From positions 1,274,201-1,301,700 of the forward strand of contig CAUJGJ010000313.1 in the NCBI GenBank assembly GCA_963170055.1: a stretch of 27,500 bases of DNA, in the 5' to 3' direction. Below, piece after piece: positions 1 through 11,538 of the stretch (positions within the stretch are counted from its first letter, which is position 1; every line of letters begins with the position of its first letter). The translations under genes were made by a program, and so were the position numbers. The notes below the pieces were generated by a model, which saw only the letters and a program-made list of their open reading frames with translations, was not told where the DNA came from and made no database searches. This DNA is from Halisarca cf. caerulea. Its lineage: Eukaryota > Porifera > Demospongiae > Chondrillida > Halisarcidae.

Positions 1-47
1 TGTGAATACTGCATCAAGTGATCTTCCACTTGTTTCTATGTGCGCAG

Positions 48-1635
<1,588 letters not shown>

Positions 1636-1956
1636 TCCTCCTTATACATGCATGTATAGTACCCCTAATTAACATAAGACATCGGAGTATACATGATATA
1701 TAGTAACTGTTATATATACTGAAAGCAATTATTATTACGGTGTATATATGGGGATGATATACTTACCTTCCTTGAAATTTAATTATTGCTGTTGCAGTAT
1801 CGATCATTGTGATGGTTTTGCTATTGGTTTAATTGCACCATTAATTAGTATAATATTTACTGCTTGTTTAGCAATTGCTTGCATAATATATAGCTGGTTG
1901 CATGCATGCTTTACGGATATTATTATGGAACTTGCTTATAAATCATAGATATTCTG
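1636..1956. other. HARS 3' flank, no further gene seen
   Basis: AT-rich sequence after the HARS stop codon. I see no coding exon with a recognisable protein. The 3' UTR and cleavage site must lie here, but no clear AATAAA is visible close to the stop. Confidence 0.5.
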
Positions 1957-1958
1957 TA

Positions 1959-2149
1959 CAGTCAACTCTGATTTATCCGACACTGGCTTATCCAGAAATC
2001 TCATACATGCGCAGTTATCCGACACTCGATCGGGTGTGAATCTCCATCATTGCAAGTTGTGTGCACCCTGATTTATCCAACACCTGCGCATGGTTTATCT
2101 GACGCATTTATGCATGGCGGTAATTGGATAGTTAAACCTGAGCCCACTG
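1959..2149. mobile_element. TA-flanked mariner-like MITE with TTTATCCGACAC motifs
   Basis: The left end CAGTCAACTCTGATTTATCC pairs imperfectly with the right end (inverted: CAGTGGGCTCAGGTTTA). TA lies on both sides (1957-1958, 2150-2151). The inside repeats GATTTATCCAACAC-type words. A diverged relative is at about 11539-11660. There is no coding capacity. Confidence 0.7.
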
Positions 2150-2402
2150 TATATGCTTAATGAATGCATTAATGAACATATATATACCAGGGTAATGATT
2201 CTATTTCCACTATATAGCTCCTTCATTCTGTCCATAAAGTGTACATGCAAAATCAAGCTAAGCCATGCACCGGCCCCTGCAGCAATACGTAATTATGTAT
2301 ACCAGTATAATACACGTATAATATTCATACTGATATTGATTTTGTTAATTGTGATCGATCCAGTCCCCTTCATGGATTGAGCTATTAGTACCTTATTGCA
2401 TA

Positions 2403-2403
<1 letters not shown>

Positions 2404-2465
<62 letters not shown>

Positions 2466-2469
2466 TATA

Positions 2470-2544
<75 letters not shown>

Positions 2545-2548
2545 TATA

Positions 2549-2601
<53 letters not shown>

Positions 2602-2633
2602 TATATATATATACATATTTATAATATTATATA

Positions 2634-2689
<56 letters not shown>

Positions 2690-2715
2690 TATATATAATA
2701 TTATATATACTATAT
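2404..2715. repeat. (TA)n microsatellite with a recurring ATAATATTATATATACTATA spacer
   Basis: Pure TA runs are separated several times by the same 20-base spacer, so this is a higher-order repeat of TA tract plus spacer rather than one plain dinucleotide array. It is self-complementary throughout and may be unstable in replication or cloning. Confidence 0.9.
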
Positions 2716-3476
2716 GCACTGCTATAGCCATGCAATTCAGCCATAATTATTAATATAGTTATATAGGATTAAATTTGAATTCACAAGTTTCAATTAACCT
2801 AGCTGCATGCAGTCATATATATATGGCCTGCACCTACACATATATACATACATACTCCGCATATAAATCATGTATATATTATATGCAAGTATGACAGGGA
2901 TCCGACAAATTGAATGAAACAATAATTATTGTGATTATACGAAGTTCAGTTTAGAGGGGTTTCAGATTATTGGGACTCCAGAGTATAGCACAACATTAAT
3001 CTGACGATCCAACCCATGCAATAAATCCTGTTTGGCCGTATCTCTAGGGACTGACGTATGTCAATGTCAGTGGTCAGTCCCCCATACAGAAGGCAAGAAC
3101 ACAGTCCAGGCTACACAATACTATAGCTAACAGCTAGCATGCATGGAAATAGAGAATGGGACTTGCATGAATACAGTTCTAAGTGTGTGTGTGCAGGGCT
3201 TTACCGGTTTAGAGAGGAAAATCATGTATGTAATTATACGAAAGTCATGTAATCTCAAACCACTCACTATCCACCATAACAAAACTTTCATTCAATTGTT
3301 GCAGCAGTAAGACAATAATAAAATAGCACGTGCAGAAATAGCTGCATGTTGCCAGGGCTATGGGAAATATAATGTAGAACGAATACAAGACGTGCACCAT
3401 CATTACATATTGTAAGAAAATGTCTGCCACAGTAATATAATAATTATTATGTTATGAACTGCCACAGTGCCGCAGC
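2716..3476. other. Intergenic between HARS and the first PhyH gene; 3' flank of the PhyH gene
   Basis: No convincing coding sequence on either strand. A small hairpin (GGGACTGAC at 3047-3055 against GTCAGTCCC at 3073-3081) is the only local structure I noticed. The right end should contain the 3' UTR of the minus-strand gene that stops at 3477. Confidence 0.4.
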
Positions 3477-4561
3477 TCAGGAAACAGGCTGTGTCTTTTC
3501 AAACTGATTTTGGACTCCAAGGGTGTGGTGGTTGTGGTGGACAATCTCCCACCTCTCCATCCAAGGGCCTCGGATGGTAGTATCAAACTCGTCTTCCTCC
3601 ACTCCCATTGCCTTGGTGCGAATCTTGTGACGTTCGGCAGAGGCAAAAGATGACCAGTCTGGAATGAGGTCAGGTTCTTCTTCCGTGCGAAGAAGAACGC
3701 TCTTCAACAGTCCCTTATAAATCCCACTGGGTAGGTTGGCGTCATGGAAACGTAGATCCACACTCCACCTGATCTGGTCGGATATATTTGGCACACTCCT
3801 ATGAGGTACACAGTTGTTAATCAGGAGAAAACCACCCATCTTGATGGGGCAGTCAACAATGTCATTCTTTAGGTCGCAACCCAAGGTGCTCTGTATTTCT
3901 TGCTCGGCAAGATCAACGTACCATGTTGGGCCAGCACAACAGGTGTGTGTGGCTGTAACCCCCTTCTTGTGGCCGCCAGATGCAACCTGCATGCAACCAT
4001 TGTCCATTGTAGCATCAATGAGAGGTATCCAGGCAGTAGGGATTAAAGTGCGGAGTGCAATGGGCTCAAAGTATGCATTGTCCTGGTGCCAGGGAACTAT
4101 GCCGAAGGTGTTCTTAGGTGTTTTCGGACGAAGGTTCCAGACTGGGTTTCCTGCAATATTGGGTCCCACAAGTTGCTCAATCATGTTCAGCAGTCGCTTG
4201 TTGCCCCAGAGCTGAGCAATCCCTGAAGGCAGGATTCCCTGTTTGTGGAGAAGGACGGCAGCCCCGGGAAACTGCTTGTCAATAAGTGTCAAACGCTCGT
4301 AGAATCCAGCATCCTCACACTTATCTTGAATCTTTCCTGCCTTATACAGTCTATTGGCTAGAGCATCCACCATCTCTTTGATGGAATCAATGGCTGGTTG
4401 GAGTTCTTCCTTGGTGAAAAACTCAGGAAGGACAACGTATCCCTTTTCGAAGTACTGGTCGATTTGCCATTCCTCGAGCTGTCCAGGTTTCTTCACTTTC
4501 ACTGGAGGTGGTCGAACAGTGTATACTTCTGGAGCAGTATCATTTTCAGCTTCGGAAGACA
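3477..4561 (-). CDS. Phytanoyl-CoA dioxygenase family protein, A-type copy 1 (main exon)
   Basis: Predicted non-heme Fe(II)/2-oxoglutarate oxygenase that hydroxylates an organic substrate while converting 2-oxoglutarate and O2 to succinate and CO2. The protein is 361 residues with the start codon completed by splicing. The motif VPWHQDN supplies His159 and Asp161, PHRSVPN supplies His254, and Arg265 of IRWS is the expected 2-oxoglutarate anchor; the His-to-Arg spacing of 11 equals that of human PHYH (His264, Arg275). I see no signal peptide, membrane segment, C-terminal SKL or clear PTS2, so a cytosolic location is likeliest. The exon opens with TG after an AG acceptor (4562-4563). A donor A|GTATGT at 5450/5449 gives A|TG TCT TCC on joining, with an in-frame stop upstream in exon 1. 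This is the most diverged of the five paralogues in the catalytic half. The substrate is unknown. Confidence 0.9.
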
Positions 4562-5449
4562 CTGAAGAGAGATAATGAACAATGAAATAACCAATACGAC
4601 ACAATGTAAGGACCATATGTCCAGATCTGCCAAGTCTCACTCATTGGGAGAGAGACTCACTCATTTTCATGTGATCTCACTCTCTCACTCCCAGCTCATG
4701 GAATCTCACTCACTAAGCCATATAAACGGAGTTATACAGTAGGGTAAAGCGGGGTAACTTGGAACACATGGGTAACTTGGAACAGGGCCTGTATCTTTTG
4801 CTATGATTAAGCTGCCCAGCCATACTTGCTGTTGCTGAATGCCTGATTCATGGAGACATTACTGACCAAAAATTGAACCTGTAGCTTACTATTAACACTG
4901 CTTTTACTCGGCCGTTCCAAGTTACCCAGGCGCTCCAAGTTACCCCGTCTTACTCTACTGAGTACTGCATAACTCTACAGCAACAGTTACATCATGCAAA
5001 AATTCACAACAAGAATGATCATGTCAATATTAAATCTGTTCTCAGTGATTTGTCACTACACATAGTCTTTTGATGTGTTTGTTGAAGGATGCAATTAAAA
5101 GAAAGGTGGGAAGGTGACTATGAGGAACACGCTTGCTTTTACTGATGTACGTATATCAAGTCTTTACATGCCTCATTATCTGTCAATGAAAGAAGTTCAT
5201 TCTGAAGGATTGAATCTTAGTAGTTGTAGGGCTACATATATGGCTACTGGGTATCTCACGTCTGAGAATTTCCTAGTCACATCGCGAAGAGGGTCTGGTT
5301 TTGAGACTATTCGCACACCCGCCGCGCCGTACAACTGCTGGGCCTACGGTGCCTTTTCGTGTGATTGGGAATCGCTATCCAAAACTAACGCTCAAAAGAT
5401 GCTATTGATCATACATGGCGTACAGAACATGTATAAAAAGGCGACATAC
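4562..5449 (-). other. Intron of PhyH copy 1, interrupting the start codon
   Basis: The inferred intron is 888 bp, with donor GTATGT (minus strand, 5449-5444) and acceptor CTCTTCAG (ends 4562). The 40 bases next to the acceptor match the same position in copy 4 (18968-19010). It holds the MITE at 4737-4960. The plus-strand open frame at 5114-5455 has no recognisable protein and I do not count it as a gene. Confidence 0.6.
4737..4960. mobile_element. MITE with about 50-bp terminal inverted repeats
   Basis: The left arm begins CAGTAGGGTAAAGCGGGGTA and the right arm, inverted, begins CAGTAGAGTAAGACGGGGTA. Both continue with two spaced copies of GGTAACTTGGA. The arms span about 50 bp and the whole element 224 bp, with no ORF. 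A clean target duplication is not visible: the left flank is TA, the right flank AG then TA. Confidence 0.8.
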
Positions 5450-5535
5450 TTGTAAAATTAAGCTGAGGAAAAACAAAAGTTGGTCTTCATACGGAGGCGA
5501 GTCTTCAGGTCACGTGATCACATCACGTTCAGAAA
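5378..5535 (-). promoter_or_regulatory. Conserved A-type upstream segment: exon 1 and probable promoter of PhyH copy 1
   Basis: This block is conserved with the segment upstream of copy 4 (19219-19375), although the sequence between it and the coding exon is not. It contains the donor A|GTATGT at 5450/5449. Further upstream lie 25 bases identical in both copies, including TCACGTGA (5510-5517) and a second ATCACGTT. CACGTG is the E-box bound by bHLH-zip factors such as USF, MITF/TFEB and MYC. Exon 1 also has a short out-of-frame upstream ORF in this copy. The transcription start is not visible. Confidence 0.6.
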
Positions 5536-5863
5536 TCGATCGAGTTATAATATATTAGACCATACTTATACCGCGGTGTATAACTCAGCAATAATACATG
5601 TCGCTTATATATATCTATATACATAAATTATATAGTAGAAGCTGCACGTATATTATACCAGATAATAAACCATTGCACGTACACACCATTGTAGACACCA
5701 TGTTGGCTTAGTGCGAATACTGGCAACTTAATATTGCACACAATATGAAATCCTGCATGCAGGCCAGCACATCATCCACATAATACAAATGCTAATTCAC
5801 ATATTGCCAAGTTTTGAGTTCATTCTTTAACGACCAAATGCAAGTGGAATCAATAAATTCTTA
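5536..5863. other. 3' flank of PhyH copy 2, shared with copy 3 and the pseudogene
   Basis: From the GCACGTAT.ATACCAGATA motif through TGTAGACACCATGTTGGCTTA (near 5690-5715) to TTCATTCTTTAA (near 5819) this matches 11888-12182 and 19450-19890. It therefore belongs to the duplicated B-type unit and not to independent intergenic DNA. Confidence 0.6.
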
Positions 5864-6936
5864 TCATTCCACACTTTCAGCAGTCATACCTGCCGTGTGC
5901 TTATTGTGGTTGACAATCTTCCATCTTCTCATCCAGGGACCATGAATGGTAGAATCAAATTCATCAAGCTCAACTCCCATGTTTGCGTCTTGCAGCTTCG
6001 TGCGATCTTTTGCCGCAAATTCTTCCCAGTCAATTTCAAAATTAGGATCAGCTTCAGTTCTCATTAGTATAGATTCTTTCAGTCCGTAAAATCCATTGGG
6101 TAAGTCTGGCCTCTGCCACCTCAAATCCATACTCCATCTGATGTCATTGGACACATTGGGGAGACTCCTGTGAGGTACACAGTTGTTGATGAGTAGCATG
6201 CCTCCAAACGGTACAGGACAATCCACAACGTCCTTCTTCAGATCACAGCCAAGAGTCTTCTCCATTTCTTCTTCAGCAAGATCAATGTACCATGTTGGGC
6301 CAGCACAACAGGTGTGTGTAGCTGTCTTTCCTTGCTGGTGTCCTCCAGAAACAACCTGCATGCATCCGTTCTTCACTGTAGCATCAATTAGAGGGATCCA
6401 AGCTGTGGGCATGAGGGTGCGTAAAGCTGTCTCATCGAGGTACCCATTGTCTTGGTGCCATGGGACGACAGTGGACATATTGTGTGGAGTTTTTGATCTC
6501 AGATTCCAGACTGGGCTACCAGCAATGTTTGGACCAATGAGCTGTTCAACAACATTAAGCAAACGTTCATTTGACCAAACCTTCCTCATTCCCATTGGAA
6601 GGATGCCCTGCTTGATGAATATCACAGCAGTACCGGGAAACTGCTTGTCGAGAAGGGACAGTCGCTGATAAAATCCAGCATCCTCACACTTGTCTTGGAT
6701 CTTTCCCGCCTTGTACAGCTTATCAGCTAAAGTATCTACCAATTCTTCAATTGAATCTATGGCTGGTTGGAGTTCTTCCTTGGTGAAGAACTCAGGAATG
6801 ACAACGTATCCCTTTTCAAAGTACTGGTCAATTTGCCATTCTTCGATCTGTCCAGGTTTCTTCTCCTTCACTGGAGGTGGTCGAACAGTGTATACGTCAG
6901 GAGCAGTATCTTGCTTGCTATCAGTTGATTCAGACA
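5864..6936 (-). CDS. Phytanoyl-CoA dioxygenase family protein, B-type copy 2 (main exon)
   Basis: Fe(II)/2-oxoglutarate oxygenase of the PhyH family, 357 residues. Residues 30-75 (EEWQIDQYFEKGYVVIPEFF onward) are the usual N-terminal PhyH helix and strand. VVPWHQDNGY gives metal ligands His161 and Asp163, PHRSLPN gives His256, and Arg267 (DIRWS) should bind 2-oxoglutarate. The C-terminal GPWMRRWKIVNHNKHT segment is shared by all five genes. There is no membrane segment or peroxisomal SKL. The exon opens ATAG|TG (acceptor 6937-6938). The conserved donor A|GTGAGT at 7617/7616 would complete the ATG, and the codon before it is TAG in frame, so translation cannot begin further upstream in that exon. 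Substrate unknown. Confidence 0.9.
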
Positions 6937-7616
6937 CTATGACCGAATAAAAATTATAGTCAAAAAGTATGAATGAGAGTCACTACAGAGAAAATTGAAT
7001 CATTTAGTTACCACTAAATGCATATATTAATATACCAACCGTGCATGTCTTGTGTCTGTTGGCAAGCATAGAACTCAATACTCAAGTAGCTCTTATTTAT
7101 TTGTGTTTTGAGCAAATATGAAAGGTCTACACAAGGACCTGGTCCAATACTACCTCAAATATATCGGACACATTACATGGCTTCATACTTCATGCTAGTG
7201 TAACGAGTGAGGGTGTACCTCTTCAATGTTCCAAGTTGCACCGTTTCCTATACACCACACTGACAGTGACTGTCTCTGTCAGAGACTTGCAAAACTGGCA
7301 TCATAGATTAAGGATAAACCTTTTCCTTCATCTACGCTGGCACTGATGAGTGATGGTGCTCGCAAAATGTGCTTTCAATTGCTTAGTTTCGGTACAGTAT
7401 TACTGTAGTACGGTACTACCCTAATAATTTTCAAGCACATTACTTAATACGTAGCCAACAAATAAAGGTCTCTTAGCTCGGTCTATCCAGCACGGGCTCC
7501 CCTATCTATGCCTAAATCCGTCTCTCAGCGGATCCACAGTCTCGGGGACAGAGCATATGCGACTAATGGTGCTTCCAGTGTTTAACGATGCACATTCGAG
7601 ATTCAGGATAACTCAC
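6937..7616 (-). other. Intron of PhyH copy 2, interrupting the start codon
   Basis: The inferred intron is 680 bp, with donor GTGAGTTATCC (minus, from 7616) and acceptor GGTCATAG (ends 6937). The donor and its surroundings are conserved upstream of copy 3 (15589/15588). A second pyrimidine-rich acceptor (TTTTCTCTGTAG) lies about 50 bases upstream of the first and could be an alternative. Confidence 0.55.
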
Positions 7617-7960
7617 TCTATTTTTCGCTTGTTCGACTGTTCAAGTCTAGATCGAAAAACAAGGTTGAGCGAATTGAACGTACAAATTATTTGTAGTCTC
7701 AGAACATATACTGTTTTATATAATATGCTAAGAACCAGACCCACTTCGCTTTGTGACGTCATATACCGCTTTTAGTATGACGTCACAAATCGAAGTGGGT
7801 TTGGTTCTCAGACTAGTCTATAGGTTGACAAACCCTTTACGCCATTATTTTGTAGAGGAAGTTTAAGGGCGGGGGAGAGGGAAGGTCGTGATCATGAGGC
7901 AATTTAGTAAGTCAATTAATGCGGGTAGAAGGAGCTGCATGCAGGGTTACCAGAGAAAAC
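7617..7960 (-). promoter_or_regulatory. B-type upstream segment: exon 1 and probable promoter of PhyH copy 2
   Basis: Sequence right of the donor is conserved with two separate pieces upstream of copy 3: 7540-7690 with 15535-15690, and 7740-7955 with 17226-17405. It holds the palindrome at 7731-7808 and a G-rich stretch near 7867 (GGGCGGGGGAGAGGG), which resembles an SP/KLF-type GC box. The transcription start is not visible. Confidence 0.5.
7731..7808. repeat. 78-bp near-perfect palindrome carrying two CRE-type TGACGTCA sites
   Basis: The left arm AGAACCAGACCCACTTCG continues to TGACGTCATA; the right arm mirrors it from TATGACGTCA to CGAAGTGGGTTTGGTTCT. The arms are about 33 bp with a short centre. 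TGACGTCA occurs at 7754-7761 and 7778-7785 and is the full cAMP-response/ATF site. It lies about 140 bp upstream of the inferred exon-1 donor. It may be a fold-back element taken into the promoter. Confidence 0.75.
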
Positions 7961-8147
7961 AAGAATAATTTAAGACTAAATGTGTACTAAATAATTATTT
8001 TATTTATCATTAGATAATCATGTCGGCTACCATACAAAGAAACAATATCCTACAATATCCAAACCTATTATGTGTATGTGAGCCGTCCATCAGCTTTTCC
8101 CGTGATCTCTACAATTCACTAATTGGTACACCTTACACGTTAATATA

Positions 8148-8307
8148 CAGTAGAACCTTGTCAGTACAAGAACACTGTTAACGAGAATACCTGGTTAGGA
8201 CAAGGATATGATACCCATAATACTAATTTATATGGTTAGCAAGTACTACTGATAGTGAGCAGCAATTTGGAGGGTCTCCAGGTGTACTCACTAACAAGGT
8301 TTGACTG
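8148..8307. mobile_element. TA-flanked 160-bp MITE
   Basis: The ends CAGTAGAACCTTGTCAGT and, inverted, CAGTCAAACCTTGTTAGT are near-identical over 18 bases. TA lies on both sides (8146-8147 and 8308-8309). The inside repeats ACAAGG and TTAACGAG-type words. No ORF. This is typical of non-autonomous Tc1/mariner elements. Confidence 0.8.
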
Positions 8308-8551
8308 TAGTGCACTATTACCGGTCCAGTATTCTTTATAATAGTATATGACAATCATTGTCTAAGTCCTGTGTGACCCGAAGTTAGTTGCATGCAAGAA
8401 ATGCTAATTTGGCAGCTACTGTCAGGGTTCTATTTAGTTAGGATGAAAACTTTAGGGGAAGCTTCACTATTACAGTGCCTACCAGGCATGCGTGACATGA
8501 TAATTGTAGTTTAATGTATTTACGTAGGGTAAAACAGGGTGATTAGGGAGT

Positions 8552-8944
8552 GTGCAGCAGTGTCAACCACAAAGTACACACATTATTTCTTGTCAGTGTT
8601 GTCTCAGGAAATTGGGAGTCCAACAGTATATAGCCAAGTACGTCCAGTCGGACAGCTTAACCCTGTATTGCAGAAGCATAGACAGTAGAGCTAGACTCAT
8701 GCAGTTTGCAATTGGCAGTAGTGAAGGCCCTGTCCGGAATTACCTCATGCAGTGTGCCAAATCAGCCCGCTTTCACCCTATCTATGTATCCATAGATATG
8801 CTATACTTCCGTAAGACTAAGTCTATAGAGTACATCTATGATGTAGACTTTGATTGTAGGAAATCGAGCATGGGTCTGGCTAGCAAGACTGCATGCTATG
8901 TATACAAGGACCATGCATATACCAGTTTGCACAAGCACTCATGA
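8552..8944 (+). CDS. Hypothetical 130-residue ORF inside the inverted-repeat element
   Basis: The frame is open from ATG to TGA with no match I can name. It contains CQCCLRKLG near the start, then a mixed region without membrane segments or signal peptide. It lies entirely inside the terminal-inverted-repeat element, so if real it is element cargo or the remnant of its protein. Its length and ordinary composition do not exclude chance. I assign no function. Confidence 0.2.
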   Translation: MQQCQPQSTHIISCQCCLRKLGVQQYIAKYVQSDSLTLYCRSIDSRARLMQFAIGSSEGPVRNYLMQCAKSARFHPIYVSIDMLYFRKTKSIEYIYDVDFDCRKSSMGLASKTACYVYKDHAYTSLHKHS

Positions 8945-9024
8945 AACTGTAATTAGAACTATGGTGCATTTTGCAATCAGAGTATATACTCGTTGCTCTG
9001 TCAAATTTGCATGGGATAGAAGTT

Positions 9025-9133
9025 AGTTATATCCCGGTTCACTCGCATGATATCCAGGTCATCGCCCATGACCTCGGCTTCGCCTCGGTCTTGGGCGATA
9101 ACCTGGATATCATGCTCGTACCGGGATATAACT
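9025..9133. repeat. 109-bp near-perfect palindrome (fold-back element)
   Basis: The left arm starts AGTTATATCCCGG and runs through CATGATATCCAGGT and ATCGCCCA. The right arm mirrors it with TGGGCGAT, ACCTGGATATCATG and CCGGGATATAACT. The centre is a short GGCTTCGCC loop. Arms of about 50 bases have only a few mismatches. Either strand as RNA would form a stable hairpin. It sits inside the element at 8418-9441. Confidence 0.85.
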
Positions 9134-9441
9134 ATTATAATAATAACATATATATATATATATATACCCCTGCACTCCATAACAATATCTGCATGCACCT
9201 CTATTATCATGCACTGCACTGCATGTGTTTTATAGATGTCTAGGATACCACATATACATACACGTACCCGGGCTGACCCCCCTATACTTTGTAATCATAC
9301 CCCCCCCCTTTCCCAATCACCCTGCTATATACAATACATGCATCAAATCTATGTCTGTCATTCACTGTAATATATACTCAAGCTTCCCCCCCCCCCCCCC
9401 CCCCCCCCCCCAATTTTAATCCTAGATAGAACCCTGTCAGT

Positions 9442-11287
9442 GAACTTGCATGTATGTACTGAGCCTTTGCTGAGGGCTCAGCCCTTGAAGGTGTGGCAAT
9501 GCAAACTGCACTGGCAATGCTGGCCCTACTTCTTCAACAGACCCATCCTATCGCTAAAGCAAAAGATCACAGTAATATCTAGAACGGTGCAAAGGAGACC
9601 TTATAAGAGTTGATAAAAGAAGGCCATACTAATTCACTTGAAATAACCAAAATCAGAGGAAATAAACCAAGCAAATGGCTCAAACTTTTGCCAAACTGAT
9701 GATGGAGGACATAGTCAGGGCTGCATTCAGAGTCATAGCAGAGGACAATGGTAGCAGACCATTACCCCTAGACAGTTATGTCGAATCCACCAGCTCTATA
9801 ATACCACTCCGGAGATTAATGTTAGAGAAATCTTAAAGAAGAAACGTACATTCTTGACCACCCAAATTGTCATCAATCATTCTTCCAGATATATCATATG
9901 TAGAGCCTCACATCCCATTCTGTTTGACAAAATCGATGGGCAATTAATCTGCAATTGATCTATATAACAGATAGTTTGGTTGGCCCTTCAGGCCTAGCTA
10001 TATAGATGCTGCCGCCTGCAGCTGCATGGAAACGTTTATGCACATCTTTCAAGGGTGCATCCGTGGAATTGTACTACTCCCTAGCCTCCACTGCCAAATG
10101 AATCTGCACGTGTACATGTTGTGTGGACCCCAAAACAATGTCTGCTGTATTGCAAGCTGCCTCATAGCTTTGGACAAATGTCCCAGAGTTCGACCAACAT
10201 AGGGATTGGTGAGACAGCCCACTGAATAATGGGCAAAGCAAATGCAAACACCATCAGTAATGACATTCAAGCTGCCGCTGGTCCCCTCCAAGTATGTGCA
10301 GGTCACATGGCTGGCTGCAAAGCTGCCACACATGTCATGTTTGACAAATATGAGGCACCAAAGACTGAAACCACACTCCTGCAGTGGATGCCTCAAATGT
10401 TTTTAACGCACTGAACAGGGAGACTGCTCTCAGAAATATTCAACACCTTTGCCCCTCGCTCTTCAAAGCCCTCATCAACACCTACCGAGAAGATGTCTAA
10501 CTGTTCATTGATGGAAAAACCCTGGTCTCCGGATCCCAAAAGGCACCACTCAAGGAGACCCACTGGCAATGGCAATGTATATGCCATTGCCATCACACCA
10601 CTCATTCATCACCTTGAGGAAGAAGATATGAAGCAAACATGCATGGTTGCATGAAGATGATGCTGCTGCAGGAGGAAACCTCGCTAAACTCAAGAAATTA
10701 ATTGTGCATGGGACCACCTTAAGATGGGCCCTGACTATGGGTGTTAACCAAATAAGATAGAAAATATATATAGGAGCTGCAATTACACGTAAAATATTCT
10801 AGAAAATTATCTAAAGCAGAAGATTTCAACATGGATCAACGAAGTTGAAAGTCTTTTGTCTATTGCAATCACTCAGCCATGATGCTGCATATGTAGCCTT
10901 CATGCCATGGCCTATCTAGGAAATGGACATATCTAGCAAGAACCATCTGATCCCTGATTGTAAGAGTCTGTTCCAACCACTAGAAAATACCATTGATCCG
11001 ACAACGACTATATAAACATCCAACGGGCCAGAATACCCTTTAAGGTGGCGGGTCAGCTGCCACCTTAAGACATGGACACATGCAGAGACCTCATGGCACT
11101 GTCTGTACACCTGGGCGGGCTTGCTATTACCAATCCATCCATACAGCCATACTACAACCCAATACACAGCATCAAAAGATCTAACCATGCACTCCCCTTG
11201 TTGCCCTCATCAAGCAACAATCCATGCATCTTACAGACCCTAACTCAGTCAAAGCCAAGCAGATCGAAGCAAAATCCAGTGTTTTAG
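9442..11287 (+). mobile_element. Decayed reverse-transcriptase element (dead retroelement ORF)
   Basis: The plus strand shows reverse-transcriptase fragments in successive frames. Near 10245-10320 is SNDIQAAAGPLQVCAGHMAG; near 10405-10490 [20 protein letters not shown] continuing to LINTYREDV then a stop; near 10540-10580 GTTQGDPLAMAMY, the RT palm motif; near 10650 HEDDAAA where an intact enzyme has YADDAAA. A C-terminal piece, RDLMALSVHLGGLAITNPSI, lies at 11084 onward. Stops and frameshifts break the frame many times, and the catalytic YADD is lost, so it cannot encode an active enzyme. I associate this RT type with sponge and cnidarian genomes. I do not assign a clade and see no terminal repeats. 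The 5' limit is approximate. Confidence 0.75.
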
Positions 11288-11465
11288 TTTTTATACTATT
11301 TATTATTAGTTATAACTTTGTTGCAAAGCGCGACACAGATGTATCTCTCAAATTGCTGGTATGTGCCCTTATATCACCACACACTCTGCAAATAAAATTT
11401 GAACAAATTTTGCTGAGATATATACGCTGATCTCCCACAATTAACACCATACTATATTATATAAT

Positions 11466-11468
11466 ATT

Positions 11469-11537
<69 letters not shown>
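11466..11537. repeat. (TA)n microsatellite
   Basis: An uninterrupted TA/AT run of about 70 bases directly abuts the left end of the following MITE remnant. Confidence 0.95.

Positions 11538-11538
<1 letters not shown>

Larger units (their letters stand above)
8418..9441. mobile_element. About 1 kb element with 28-bp terminal inverted repeats
   Basis: The left end starts ACTGTCAGGGTTCTATTTAG and the right end, inverted, ACTGACAGGGTTCTATCTAG. Both continue to GGATNAAAA, with a 4-base indel. Between them lie an open frame (8552-8944), a nested 109-bp palindrome, a TA tract near 9149-9166 and a 26-base poly-C run (9386-9411). No target-site duplication is apparent and I recognise no transposase, so the superfamily is open. 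CAGGG ends occur in hAT elements, but 8-bp duplications are missing. Confidence 0.6.

Noticed and set aside
4562..4640. N-terminal extension of PhyH copy 1 beginning MRLGRSGHMV
   Set aside because: It reads through the intron acceptor CTCTTCAG; the sequence is not shared as protein by other copies, and a spliced A|TG start fits all copies better.
5114..5455. 113-codon plus-strand open frame between PhyH copies 1 and 2
   Set aside because: No recognisable domain. It overlaps the conserved minus-strand exon-1/promoter block, whose conservation with copy 4 does not preserve this frame.
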